This document shows positions 1-5,840 of a stretch of 6,120 nucleotides of DNA, in pieces. A model generated the notes under the pieces. The model ran no database searches. It was not told where the DNA came from and saw only the letters and a program-made list of their open reading frames with translations. How positions within the stretch are numbered: the stretch's first letter is position 1; every line of letters begins with the position of its first letter. Source of the stretch: an uncultured bacterium (lineage in GTDB: Bacteria; Patescibacteriota; Minisyncoccia; Phycocordibacterales; Phycocordibacteraceae); contig CALUBY010000049.1 in the NCBI GenBank assembly GCA_943914435.1, positions 1 through 6,120 on the forward strand, read 5' to 3'. Position numbers and translations under genes: made by a program.

Positions 1-1
1 A

Positions 2-220
2 TCTTATATGGCGGGCGGCGGCGGCGGCGGGTACATGGGCGGCGGCGGCGGCGGCGGGTACGTGGGAGGAGGGTCAGGTGGTTCTGGCTATGCACACCCA
101 ACCTGGACCACAGGCGCGGTACTCACGGCAGGAAGCGGAGCAAATCCTGGCGAGCCTGGGGCTGGAGCCGGAGGTACGTCAAACGGGTCTGGTCAGCCAG
201 GAAGGATTATCTTACGCTAG
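2..220 (+). CDS. C-terminal end of a glycine-rich, probably surface protein (5' partial)
   Basis: The reading frame is open to the left edge of the window, so this is the tail of a longer gene; the ATG at 8 is probably internal. The visible 72 residues begin with glycine-rich repeats ending in Tyr (G6-7Y units), followed by a Gly/Ser/Thr/Pro-rich stretch and the ending GQPGRIILR. Such low-complexity glycine-rich tails ending in a short beta-strand-like piece are common at the C-termini of large secreted or cell-surface proteins in Parcubacteria metagenomes, often with LamG-like domains upstream; that is recollection of the family style. No signal peptide, anchor or catalytic motif can be judged because the N-terminus is missing. 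The stop TAG (218-220) lies only 6 bases before ligA on the same strand. The function is unknown; a surface or adhesin-type role is inference only. Confidence 0.6.
   Translation, partial: SYMAGGGGGGYMGGGGGGGYVGGGSGGSGYAHPTWTTGAVLTAGSGANPGEPGAGAGGTSNGSGQPGRIILR
11..64 (+). repeat. GGC-rich tandem repeat, 27-base period
   Basis: Two adjacent near-identical units of 27 bases, each a run of GGC triplets ending in GGGTAC, are visible (the GGGTAC marks are at 29-34 and 56-61). They encode 9-residue units of polyglycine ending in Tyr. Such tracts are prone to slippage, so length may vary between strains, and they are also easy to misassemble. Confidence 0.75.
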
Positions 221-226
221 TAAGAC

Positions 227-2245
227 ATGAGTATTCCTGAGGACGTTCGCATCCGCGTATCACAACTGCAGGAGAGTATTGCAAAGTACCGTTCTCTCTA
301 TCACGAGAAGGACGAGTCGCCGATATCACCTGAAGCGCTTGATTCGCTAAAGCATGAGCTCATGCTTCTTGAGAGGGCGTACCCCTCGCTTGTTACCCCT
401 GACTCACCAACGCAGACGGTTGCAGGCGGCATATTGCCTGGTCTTAAAAAAGTGCGACATCAAGTTGCGCAGTGGTCACTCGATGATGCGTTTGATGAGG
501 GCGAGATGCGCGCCTTTGATGAGCGAGCACGGCGCATGCTGCAAAAGAATCAGGGAGCGGGAGTTGCACCAACCTATGTGTGCGAGCTCAAGATTGATGG
601 AGCGCATGTCCTATTAACGTACGAGAAGGGAATACTCAAAACCGCAGCGACTCGCGGTGACGGAACCATTGGGGAAGACGTAACGCACAGCGTCTCTACC
701 ATTAAAACTATTCCGCAAAAGCTCACACGTCCGGTTGACCTTGTTGTTGAGGGTGAAATCTATATGTCAAAGAGCGGCTTCATCGCGCTTAACAAGCAAC
801 AGGAAAAAGAAGGAAAGCCGCTTTTCGCAAATCCTCGTAACATCGTATCGGGGTCACTGCGTCAGCTTGATACGAAGGCTGCAGCCTCGCGTCCGCTCGG
901 TGCATTTCTGTATGACATTGAAGGACTCTCTGAACCATTGCCGCCGACCCAAACAAGCGAACTCGCCTACCTTCGTGACCTTGGGCTTCCGGTTAATCCT
1001 CACAACAAAGCCGCAAAGACCATTGATGAGGCTATTGCGTACTGGAATGAGTGGAAGGGCGAGAAGTATAAAAAAGAGGACTATCTCATTGATGGGGTGG
1101 TGGTTAAGGTTGAATCAAGAGAACAGCAGCTATCGCTTGGACATACCGGCAAGGGGCCGAGGTATGCCATCGCGTTTAAGTTTCCTGCAGAGCAAGTAAC
1201 CACCGTCGTTGAGGACATAAGTCTTCAGGTAGGTCGCACGGGTGTGCTTACACCGGTTGCGCACCTAAGGCCGGTTGCCGTTGCTGGAACAATGGTTGCA
1301 CGAGCGACGCTTCATAACGAAGATTTCATACGTGAGAAGGATATACGTGTCGGGGATACCGTCATCCTCCAGAAGGCAGGCGATATTATTCCAGAGATTG
1401 TGCAGGTGCTTCCGGAGTTTCGTACCGGAAAAGAAAAGAAATGGAAGTTCCCAGCATCCTCTCCGCTCTGTGGAGGAGATGGTTCCATTGAGCGCGTAGA
1501 CGGAACCAGTGCGCGGCGCTGCTCAATGGCAGGCTCGTTTGATCAGCAACTGCGAAAGCTCGCGCACTTCGCGGGCAAAAGCGCTTTTGATATAGAGGGT
1601 CTTGGTGCAAAGACCGTGAAGCTTTTGATGGAGCATGATCTTGTGTCAAACGCTGGTGACTTCTTTGACCTCACGAAAGATGAGCTTATGCAGCTTCCCG
1701 GATTTAAAGAGAAGTCAGCAGACAACCTTATCCGTGCACTCGAAGAAAAGAAACGCATTACGCTCGACCGTCTTTTGGTGGCTCTTTCTATTCCACACGT
1801 GGGAGAAGAGACTGCGCGGGTGATTGCGGTTCACTTTGGAACGCTTGCGAATCTTCAGGATGCAAAACGTCAGGAATTCTCTGACATTCATGGTATTGGA
1901 GAGGTGGTAACAAAAGCCGTGGCTGACTGGTTTGAGGACACCGAGAACCGAAGCTTTATGGAGCGATTGTCCGGGCACCTTTCCGTGTCTGCTATGAAGA
2001 AAGAGCGCGGCACCGGCCCTCTTGAGGGCGTGAGTGTCGTTATAACCGGAACCTTTGACTCGTTCTCACGCGAAGAGGCTGAGGTTATGGTGCGCAAAGC
2101 AGGGGGAAAGCCATCCGCTGCCGTCTCAAAGAAGACGGGATTTGTGGTAGCTGGTGAGAAAGCAGGTAGCAAATTAAAGGCGGCAGAGACCCTCGGCATT
2201 CCGGTGATAGGAGAGGCTGAATTTCTGCGCCGCGTTAAGGCGTGA
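227..2245 (+). CDS. ligA: NAD+-dependent DNA ligase LigA
   Basis: LigA seals nicks in double-stranded DNA using NAD+, in replication and repair in the cytoplasm. The 672 residues match the usual length, with all domains in order. Domain Ia is at about 5-70, ending in the DSPTQ motif. The adenylation domain has catalytic Lys122 in KIDG, TRGDG at 142-146, Glu177 in EGE, DGVVVKV at 289-295 and Lys318 in AFKFP. An OB fold follows (about 325-400), then a zinc-finger region (about 410-440), helix-hairpin-helix repeats (about 445-580) and a BRCT domain (about 597-672). Two oddities stand out. Only two of the four expected zinc cysteines remain (Cys415 and Cys432; the partner positions are Ser412 and Ser437). 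In domain Ia the E. coli Asp32 and Tyr35 equivalents are Pro35 and Leu38, while Tyr25, His26 and Asp39 are kept. There is no clear ribosome binding site; the ATG is 6 bases past the upstream stop. Identity is certain; full activity is likely because the nucleotidyltransfer motifs are intact. Confidence 0.97.
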   Translation: MSIPEDVRIRVSQLQESIAKYRSLYHEKDESPISPEALDSLKHELMLLERAYPSLVTPDSPTQTVAGGILPGLKKVRHQVAQWSLDDAFDEGEMRAFDERARRMLQKNQGAGVAPTYVCELKIDGAHVLLTYEKGILKTAATRGDGTIGEDVTHSVSTIKTIPQKLTRPVDLVVEGEIYMSKSGFIALNKQQEKEGKPLFANPRNIVSGSLRQLDTKAAASRPLGAFLYDIEGLSEPLPPTQTSELAYLRDLGLPVNPHNKAAKTIDEAIAYWNEWKGEKYKKEDYLIDGVVVKVESREQQLSLGHTGKGPRYAIAFKFPAEQVTTVVEDISLQVGRTGVLTPVAHLRPVAVAGTMVARATLHNEDFIREKDIRVGDTVILQKAGDIIPEIVQVLPEFRTGKEKKWKFPASSPLCGGDGSIERVDGTSARRCSMAGSFDQQLRKLAHFAGKSAFDIEGLGAKTVKLLMEHDLVSNAGDFFDLTKDELMQLPGFKEKSADNLIRALEEKKRITLDRLLVALSIPHVGEETARVIAVHFGTLANLQDAKRQEFSDIHGIGEVVTKAVADWFEDTENRSFMERLSGHLSVSAMKKERGTGPLEGVSVVITGTFDSFSREEAEVMVRKAGGKPSAAVSKKTGFVVAGEKAGSKLKAAETLGIPVIGEAEFLRRVKA

Positions 2246-2266
2246 TAGATTGGCACTACGAAGTAT

Positions 2267-2569
2267 ATGAGCGACCACACCGCAACAACTGAAGACGTGA
2301 AGCGACTTGCGACACTCGCGCGCATTGGCGTACCTGAAGCAAGTCTCGAGGCGTTTGCGCACGAGTTCGACAGCATTCTTTCGTATGTTGGAAAACTGAA
2401 TGAACTCACGCTTCCCGAAGGGGATAGGGTTATTCCTGTGGTCCATAACGTCTTTCGAGCTGACGAGAACCCAACACCGCCGGGCACCTGGACCAAAGCC
2501 ATTGTTGGGCAGTTCCCTCAAAAGGAAGGGGACAGTCTTTCAGTAAAGAAGATTCTTTCTCATGACTAA
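2267..2569 (+). CDS. gatC: Asp/Glu-tRNA amidotransferase subunit C (GatC)
   Basis: GatC is the small subunit of the GatCAB complex, which converts misacylated Glu-tRNA(Gln) and/or Asp-tRNA(Asn) to Gln-tRNA(Gln) or Asn-tRNA(Asn); GatC wraps around GatA and stabilises it. The 100-residue length is normal for the family. It starts with the typical helix (EDVKRLATLARIGV), then a second helix (FDSILSYVGKLNEL), the conserved HNVFRADENP segment near 60-69, and the usual ending with FPQKEGDSLSVKKIL. The gene begins 21 bases after ligA, and its last 8 bases overlap gatA, as expected for translationally coupled subunits. There is no strong Shine-Dalgarno sequence before the ATG. Identity is well supported by both motifs and neighbour. 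Confidence 0.93.
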   Translation: MSDHTATTEDVKRLATLARIGVPEASLEAFAHEFDSILSYVGKLNELTLPEGDRVIPVVHNVFRADENPTPPGTWTKAIVGQFPQKEGDSLSVKKILSHD

Positions 2570-3995
2570 GCCACTCAACGAACTCACTATAACGGAAGCA
2601 GCAAAAGGACTTCGGGCAAAGGAGTTTTCGGTCCGTGAGCTGTGGGACGCGTGTGCAAAGGCTGCGGTAGAGCGAAATGGGGAACTGAATGCGTACCTCG
2701 AATTGTTTGCAGCAGACGAAGAGGCGATTGCTTCTGCACAAGCTCGTATTGATTCGGAAGGAGAGACCGCCCCTATGCTGTGCGGCATTCCGCTTGCGAT
2801 GAAAGACAATATTCTGATTACGGGTCATGTGGCGAGTGCTGCGTCCAAAATGCTTCAGAACTACGTTGCTACCTATGACGCAACAGTCACGAAGAAATTA
2901 AAAGAAGAAGGCGCGCTCTTTATAGGACGCACCAACATGGACGAGTTTGCGATGGGTTCTTCAACAGAGCATTCTGCGTTCGGAGTCTCAAAGAATCCTC
3001 TCGATACATCCCGCACCGCAGGAGGCTCATCAGGCGGGTCCGCTTCTGCCGCTGCCGCTCATATGGCTATTGCAGCACTTGGTACGGACACGGGCGGCTC
3101 TATTCGTCAGCCGGCTGCTCACACGGGTCTTGTGGGTATGAAGCCAACCTATGGTGCTATTTCTCGCTCGGGACTTATTGCCCTTGGGAGCTCTCTTGAT
3201 CAGGCGGGTCCTCTCACTAAGTCGGTTGCGGATGCAAAGATTCTGTATGAGGCCTTGAAGGGAAAGGACTCTCTTGATGCGACGACTATTTCTGATGATA
3301 TGTACCCGTCACCCTCTGCAGGAAAGACTCTACGCATAGGAGTCCCTCGCGATCTTCTTACCGATGGTGTGGACGAGGATGTTCTCGCACGTTTTGAGGA
3401 GACCCTTGCGGCCTTGGTAGCAGAAGGACACACCCTCGTAGACGTTACGCTTCCTACAAGCGGATACGCACTTCCGGTCTATTACGTCATCATGCCCGCG
3501 GAAGCGTCTGCGAACCTCGCTCGATTTGACGGAATGCGGTACGGACTTGCTGAGCGCGGAGAAACCCTTCTTGAGGATTATGTATTGAGCAAGAGTGCTG
3601 GATTTGGTCCAGAGACAATCCGCCGCATTTTGCTTGGTACCTTTGTGCTTTCGTCCGGCTACATTGATGCCTACTACCGCAAGGCAGAGAAGGCACGTGG
3701 AGTACTGCGCGCAGAATATGATGCGGCGTTTGAGACCTGCGATGTTATCGCATTCCCTACAACCCCTTCTCCGGCGTTTCGTTTTGGAGAGAAGAGCGAT
3801 CCGGTTGCTATGTATATCGAAGACGTATTCACGGTTACCGCAAACCTCACGGGTATGCCCGCCATTTCAGTACCTATGGGTAAGGTTGAACGCGAGGGAG
3901 TGTCGCTTCCAACCGGTATACATTTCACGGCGCCACATGGGGCTGATGACTTGTTGTTTAGAATAGGGGCTCTCGTCACCGGTGAGACGCTATAA
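2562..3995 (+). CDS. gatA: Asp/Glu-tRNA amidotransferase subunit A (GatA)
   Basis: GatA is the amidase subunit that hydrolyses glutamine to supply ammonia to GatB. The 477 residues are close to the usual 480-490. The amidase signature is complete. The catalytic Lys81 is in AMKDN, the bridging cis-Ser156 in GGSSGG, and the nucleophile Ser180 in DTGGS, each 2 residues after the S. aureus positions as I recall them (Lys79, Ser154, Ser178). The substrate-side segment PAEASANLARFDGMRYG (312-328) and the late TANLTGMPAISVP motif (426-438) are also present. The ATG lies inside the end of gatC (8-base overlap), implying coupled translation. The partner gatB is absent from the window and must be elsewhere if the complex is functional. 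The stop is followed after 7 bases by the next gene. Confidence 0.97.
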   Translation: MTKPLNELTITEAAKGLRAKEFSVRELWDACAKAAVERNGELNAYLELFAADEEAIASAQARIDSEGETAPMLCGIPLAMKDNILITGHVASAASKMLQNYVATYDATVTKKLKEEGALFIGRTNMDEFAMGSSTEHSAFGVSKNPLDTSRTAGGSSGGSASAAAAHMAIAALGTDTGGSIRQPAAHTGLVGMKPTYGAISRSGLIALGSSLDQAGPLTKSVADAKILYEALKGKDSLDATTISDDMYPSPSAGKTLRIGVPRDLLTDGVDEDVLARFEETLAALVAEGHTLVDVTLPTSGYALPVYYVIMPAEASANLARFDGMRYGLAERGETLLEDYVLSKSAGFGPETIRRILLGTFVLSSGYIDAYYRKAEKARGVLRAEYDAAFETCDVIAFPTTPSPAFRFGEKSDPVAMYIEDVFTVTANLTGMPAISVPMGKVEREGVSLPTGIHFTAPHGADDLLFRIGALVTGETL

Positions 3996-4002
3996 TTGAT
4001 TG

Positions 4003-4602
4003 ATGGAGACTACTGTCGCTGACACACCTGTCCATTTTCTCAATATCGAGTACTTCTTCAGGCTCCTCTATGAGCTGATTACGCAATCGCGCGGCTTTGC
4101 GTTCCGTGGTGATTTGCTTGAGCTTGCCTCAACCATTTGGCTTACGTTCACTATACTGTCTCTTCTTGTGTCCATTGTCTTGCTTGTGGTGTTTGTAAAC
4201 GCCACCATCCGGTTTCACCAAACCAGACGTGATGAGGAAGAGAAGTATTCGACGCTTCATCCGCATGTCGCAGAAGAAAGACGCGACCATAGTCGATGGA
4301 ACCACGTGCGTCAGATGGTTGAAAGTCCGAACGAAAATGACTGGCGACAGGCCATCATTGAAGCTGACATCATGCTTGATGATTTGCTTTCTCAGCTTGG
4401 ATACCCGGGGCAGTCGGTGGGGGAGAAACTTAAGGCGGTAGACCCGTCTCGGTTTCATAGCCTTCAGTACGCGTGGGATGCTCACAAGGTTCGTAATGAG
4501 ATAGCGCATAGTGGCACCGGATATAGGCTTGACGAGCACCAGGCCCACAGAACAATTGCTATGTATGAGGTCGTTATGCGTGAGCACGGCGAGATTCAGT
4601 AG
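4003..4602 (+). CDS. Single-pass membrane protein with an R-N-x3-H motif, function unknown
   Basis: I do not recognise a named family. The likely start is the ATG at 4003; a TTG directly before it (4000) would add one residue. From the ATG the product is 199 residues. An N-terminal amphipathic region (about 10-40) is followed by one strong transmembrane segment (about 45-69, TIWLTFTILSLLVSIVLLVV), a charged linker (72-100) and a soluble helical domain (about 108-199). That domain contains NDWRQAIIEADIMLDDLL, a GYPGQSVGEKL turn and AWDAHKVRNEIAH. The last segment places Arg164, Asn165 and His169 in the R-x4-H spacing seen in HEPN-fold proteins, many of which are RNases. I recall similar uncharacterised proteins in Parcubacteria. 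It follows gatA by 7 bases, so it is probably co-transcribed. The HEPN assignment is inference; it could equally be a structural scaffold with a chance motif. Confidence 0.8.
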   Translation: METTVADTPVHFLNIEYFFRLLYELITQSRGFAFRGDLLELASTIWLTFTILSLLVSIVLLVVFVNATIRFHQTRRDEEEKYSTLHPHVAEERRDHSRWNHVRQMVESPNENDWRQAIIEADIMLDDLLSQLGYPGQSVGEKLKAVDPSRFHSLQYAWDAHKVRNEIAHSGTGYRLDEHQAHRTIAMYEVVMREHGEIQ

Positions 4603-4606
4603 ATGC

Positions 4607-4621
4607 GAGTCTGAGAGATTC
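4607..4621 (+). other. Weak hairpin after the membrane-protein gene
   Basis: A 6-base-pair stem (GAGTCT with AGATTC, one G-T pair) with a 3-base loop lies 4 bases after the stop codon. It has no T-tract, so it is a poor terminator candidate; it may do nothing. Confidence 0.25.
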
Positions 4622-4635
4622 ACACAGCACGGGGT

Positions 4636-4663
4636 TTGCATTAGTTAGAAAATGGCGTACTAT
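4636..4663 (+). promoter_or_regulatory. Sigma-70-like promoter for the tRNA transcript
   Basis: TTGCAT (4636-4641) and TACTAT (4658-4663) are separated by 16 bases, close to consensus for a housekeeping promoter. The predicted start near 4670 would give a transcript with a leader of about 125 bases containing the decayed tRNA-like repeat, followed by the initiator tRNA and its terminator. It is the best promoter-like sequence between the membrane-protein gene and the tRNA. Confidence 0.55.
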
Positions 4664-4710
4664 ATTCCCATCACGCAGCCTCCGGCAGCGCGAAGCGAAG
4701 CTTTAAGTTA

Positions 4711-4740
4711 AGTAGAAACACAGTGAGGTAGAGAAGAGGC
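4711..4740 (+). repeat. Decayed copy of the tRNA-fMet 5' part and its leader
   Basis: These 30 bases match 4785-4814 (the leader and first 19 bases of the initiator tRNA) at 24 positions. Five of the six differences are transitions, including those in the acceptor strand and D-stem. A short GCGAAGC element also recurs upstream of both copies (4695-4701 and 4764-4770). After 4740 the similarity fades, and no anticodon arm or matching 3' acceptor strand can be found, so this is not a functional tRNA. It looks like the remains of a tandem tRNA duplication, or a leader element copied with part of the tRNA. Confidence 0.6.
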
Positions 4741-4795
4741 TATTCCATAGCGGGATGGCAAATGCGAAGCCTAGTTTTGAATTTAGGAGAAACAT

Positions 4796-4866
4796 AGCGG
4801 GGTAGAGGAGAGGTACCTCGGGAGGCTCATAACCTCCAGACGCCGGTTCGATTCCGGCCCCCGCAA
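4796..4866 (+). tRNA. Initiator tRNA-fMet (CAT anticodon)
   Basis: A full cloverleaf can be drawn by hand: acceptor strand 4796-4802 with 4859-4865, D-arm GAGG/CCTC around AGAGGTA, anticodon stem GGAGG/CCTCC around CTCATAA (anticodon at 4828-4830), a 4-base variable loop, and T-arm GCCGG/CCGGC around TTCGATT. Initiator identity is shown by the missing pair at 1-72 (A1 and A72, where the common bacterial form has C1 and A72), the A11-U24 pair in the D-stem, and the CCCCGCAA 3' end. Two things differ from the E. coli-type initiator. Position 1 is A, and the three G-C pairs at the base of the anticodon stem (29-31 with 39-41) are here A-U, G-C, G-C. CCA is not encoded (ACACG follows A72), so a CCA-adding enzyme is required. 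Elongator Met or Ile-lysidine tRNAs are unlikely given the 1-72 mismatch. Confidence 0.93.
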
Positions 4867-4873
4867 CACGTAA
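4841..4873 (+). repeat. tRNA-fMet 3'-end direct repeat, copy 1
   Basis: This block runs from the variable-loop end and T-arm through the acceptor strand plus 7 bases past it. It recurs at 5923-5955 with a single mismatch (4843 C, 5925 T). The core of 30 bases (4844-4873) is identical. This copy completes the intact tRNA. It is the shape of sequence used as an attachment site by tRNA-targeting integrases. Confidence 0.85.
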
Positions 4874-4906
4874 GAGAAAACCCGATGAAAGTCGGGTTTT
4901 CTCTTT
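4872..4906 (+). terminator. Intrinsic terminator of the tRNA-fMet gene
   Basis: A perfect 14-base-pair stem (4872-4885 with 4892-4905) with a 6-base loop TGAAAG starts 5 bases past the tRNA. The descending arm contains TTTT and ends in CTCTTT. The A-rich ascending arm means it could also work, less well, from the other side. Confidence 0.85.
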
Positions 4907-4922
4907 GGGTGCGAAGGTAGTA

Positions 4923-4934
4923 GGGACTGACCCC
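4923..4934. repeat. Short palindrome GGGACTGACCCC, possible REP-like remnant
   Basis: This imperfect palindrome (GGG-CAG/CTG-CCC type) lies directly at the broken 5' end of the glycosyltransferase fragment. Similar GGGGTCAG-type palindromes are found near Y1/REP-associated transposases in many bacteria, which is general knowledge of that class. No transposase gene is visible here, so the link is a guess. Confidence 0.3.
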
Positions 4935-5322
4935 ATTTCTCCTGGTGCGATTGTTCCTCGGTTGTGATGCGCTAATCCTGCCGTACAGGGAAGCGGGGCA
5001 TTCTGGCCAGATGGAATTGGCATTTGACTGCGGTCTTCCAGTTATCGCCTCTGATGTTGGTTTCCTGCCAGAGCAACCATTAGCGTGGCCGGTGATTGAT
5101 AGGGATTCCGTCTCTTTCATTAATTGGTCAGATGGGAAGATGTGGCTCTACCAGCAACGTCTCGTGGCCGCGGTCAAGAGCTACACAAATGCTCCTTTCC
5201 GTGACAAGCGATACGAGACTATCAGGAGAAGGCGGGAGTTTCGGGAAACTGAGCATACGCAAATTCTTGCAGCTCATGCCAGCTTGTACCGAGAAGCCAT
5301 AAAACTAAACGAAGGGGGTTGA
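4924..5322 (+). pseudogene. 5'-truncated GT-B glycosyltransferase fragment
   Basis: The frame is open from just after a TAG at 4921-4923 to the TGA at 5320-5322; the first possible start is the GTG at 4945 (125 residues). The beginning, LFLGCDALILPYREAGHSGQ, followed by MELAFDCGLPVIASDVGFLPEQ, is the nucleotide-sugar-binding end of a GT-B glycosyltransferase (GT4-like): the CDaliLPYre strand and the E-x7-G-x-PVIasdvG segment. The rest is the usual charged C-terminal helix. The whole N-terminal acceptor-binding domain, some 200 or more residues, is missing, so it cannot be an active enzyme as it stands. Its base composition resembles the housekeeping genes (about 52 percent GC in the line I counted). 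It begins about 20 bases past the tRNA terminator, beside a palindrome, and ends inside a strong terminator. Most likely it is the leftover 3' end of a gene cut by a rearrangement. Confidence 0.7.
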
Positions 5323-5340
5323 ATAAACCCCCTTCCTTTT
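5311..5340 (+). terminator. Strong intrinsic terminator after the glycosyltransferase fragment
   Basis: A perfect 10-base-pair stem, GAAGGGGGTT with AACCCCCTTC (5311-5320 with 5326-5335), has a 5-base loop and is followed by CTTTTATT. It overlaps the stop codon (5320-5322). It isolates the downstream HIT gene from upstream transcription. Confidence 0.88.
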
Positions 5341-5385
5341 ATTCTCTCGCACATTGAGCTATCATTTTAATACTCGAATTTAGCC

Positions 5386-5745
5386 ATGGAAGACTGCATT
5401 TTCTGCAAAATAGTGAAACGAGAATCACCTGCTTCGATAGTGTTCGATGATGATATTTCTATGGTAATTGAGCCGATAAAACCTATTTCTAAGGGGCATG
5501 TACTTGTACTTCCCAAGAAACATTTTGTGAATATGCTCGATACCGACGTCGAGACACTATCGCACCTCGCAGTCGTTGCTAAGAATGTGGGACATACATT
5601 ACTTGAGCAAAACAACGCTCAGGCAATGAATCTTCTCCATGCTGCTGGCAAAGAGGCGCAACAATCGGTATTCCACTTCCACTTCCATGTCGTGCCACGC
5701 TACGAGAATGACGGATTAGACCTTTGGTTTAGGAATAAGCTATAA
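5386..5745 (+). CDS. HIT-family (histidine triad) nucleotide hydrolase
   Basis: HIT proteins of this size are small cytoplasmic nucleotide-binding hydrolases acting on nucleoside phosphoramidates, adenylated compounds or dinucleoside polyphosphates. The 119 residues are normal. The N-terminus CIFCKI has the CxxC typical of the bacterial zinc-containing branch. The GHVLVLPKKH segment (37-46) and the triad H97-F-H99-F-H101-V-V followed by PR are clear; His99 would be the nucleophile. The position of Asn99 in human Hint1 is Ala86 here, and the usual AGQ before the triad reads AQQ, pointing to a distinct subfamily. The exact substrate cannot be told. The gene sits alone between a strong upstream terminator and a tRNA remnant. 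Its AT-rich upstream region (5350-5382) includes TTGAGC at 5354 but no convincing -10, and there is no Shine-Dalgarno sequence. GC is near 41 percent over the lines I counted, against 52-57 percent in sampled ligA lines. Confidence 0.93.
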   Translation: MEDCIFCKIVKRESPASIVFDDDISMVIEPIKPISKGHVLVLPKKHFVNMLDTDVETLSHLAVVAKNVGHTLLEQNNAQAMNLLHAAGKEAQQSVFHFHFHVVPRYENDGLDLWFRNKL

Positions 5746-5762
5746 GGATGCTCTTAAATACG

Positions 5763-5780
5763 GACTCGCACGAGTCATTT
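5763..5780 (+). terminator. Possible weak terminator after the HIT gene
   Basis: A 5-base-pair hairpin (GACTC with GAGTC, loop GCAC) is followed by ATTTATAA. The stem is short and the T-run poor, so efficiency would be low. No other terminator is seen before the one at 5956, so HIT transcripts may read into the tRNA-derived palindrome. Confidence 0.3.
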
Positions 5781-5840
5781 ATAACCTGGATGAAGGTAGT
5801 CTTTTAAACAACGCAAGTATTCAATTCTGAACGAGGAATA

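Noticed and set aside
11..64. CRISPR-like or regulatory repeat
   Set aside because: It is a coding GGC tract with no spacers; the repeats follow the codon frame.
1888..2502. Minus-strand open frame of 204 residues over the ligA end and gatC
   Set aside because: It is a shadow of two clearly identified genes on the other strand, and its low-complexity, Ser-rich translation resembles no protein family.
3991..3996. TATAAT as a promoter -10 for the membrane-protein gene
   Set aside because: No acceptable -35 lies 16-18 bases upstream, and it overlaps the gatA stop codon. Read-through from gatCA is simpler.
4703..5023. Minus-strand frame of 106 residues containing GAGIEPASGGYEPPEVPLLYP
   Set aside because: This peptide is the antisense translation of the initiator tRNA, a well-known type of spurious annotation. 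It runs across the tRNA and its terminator and has no ribosome binding site.
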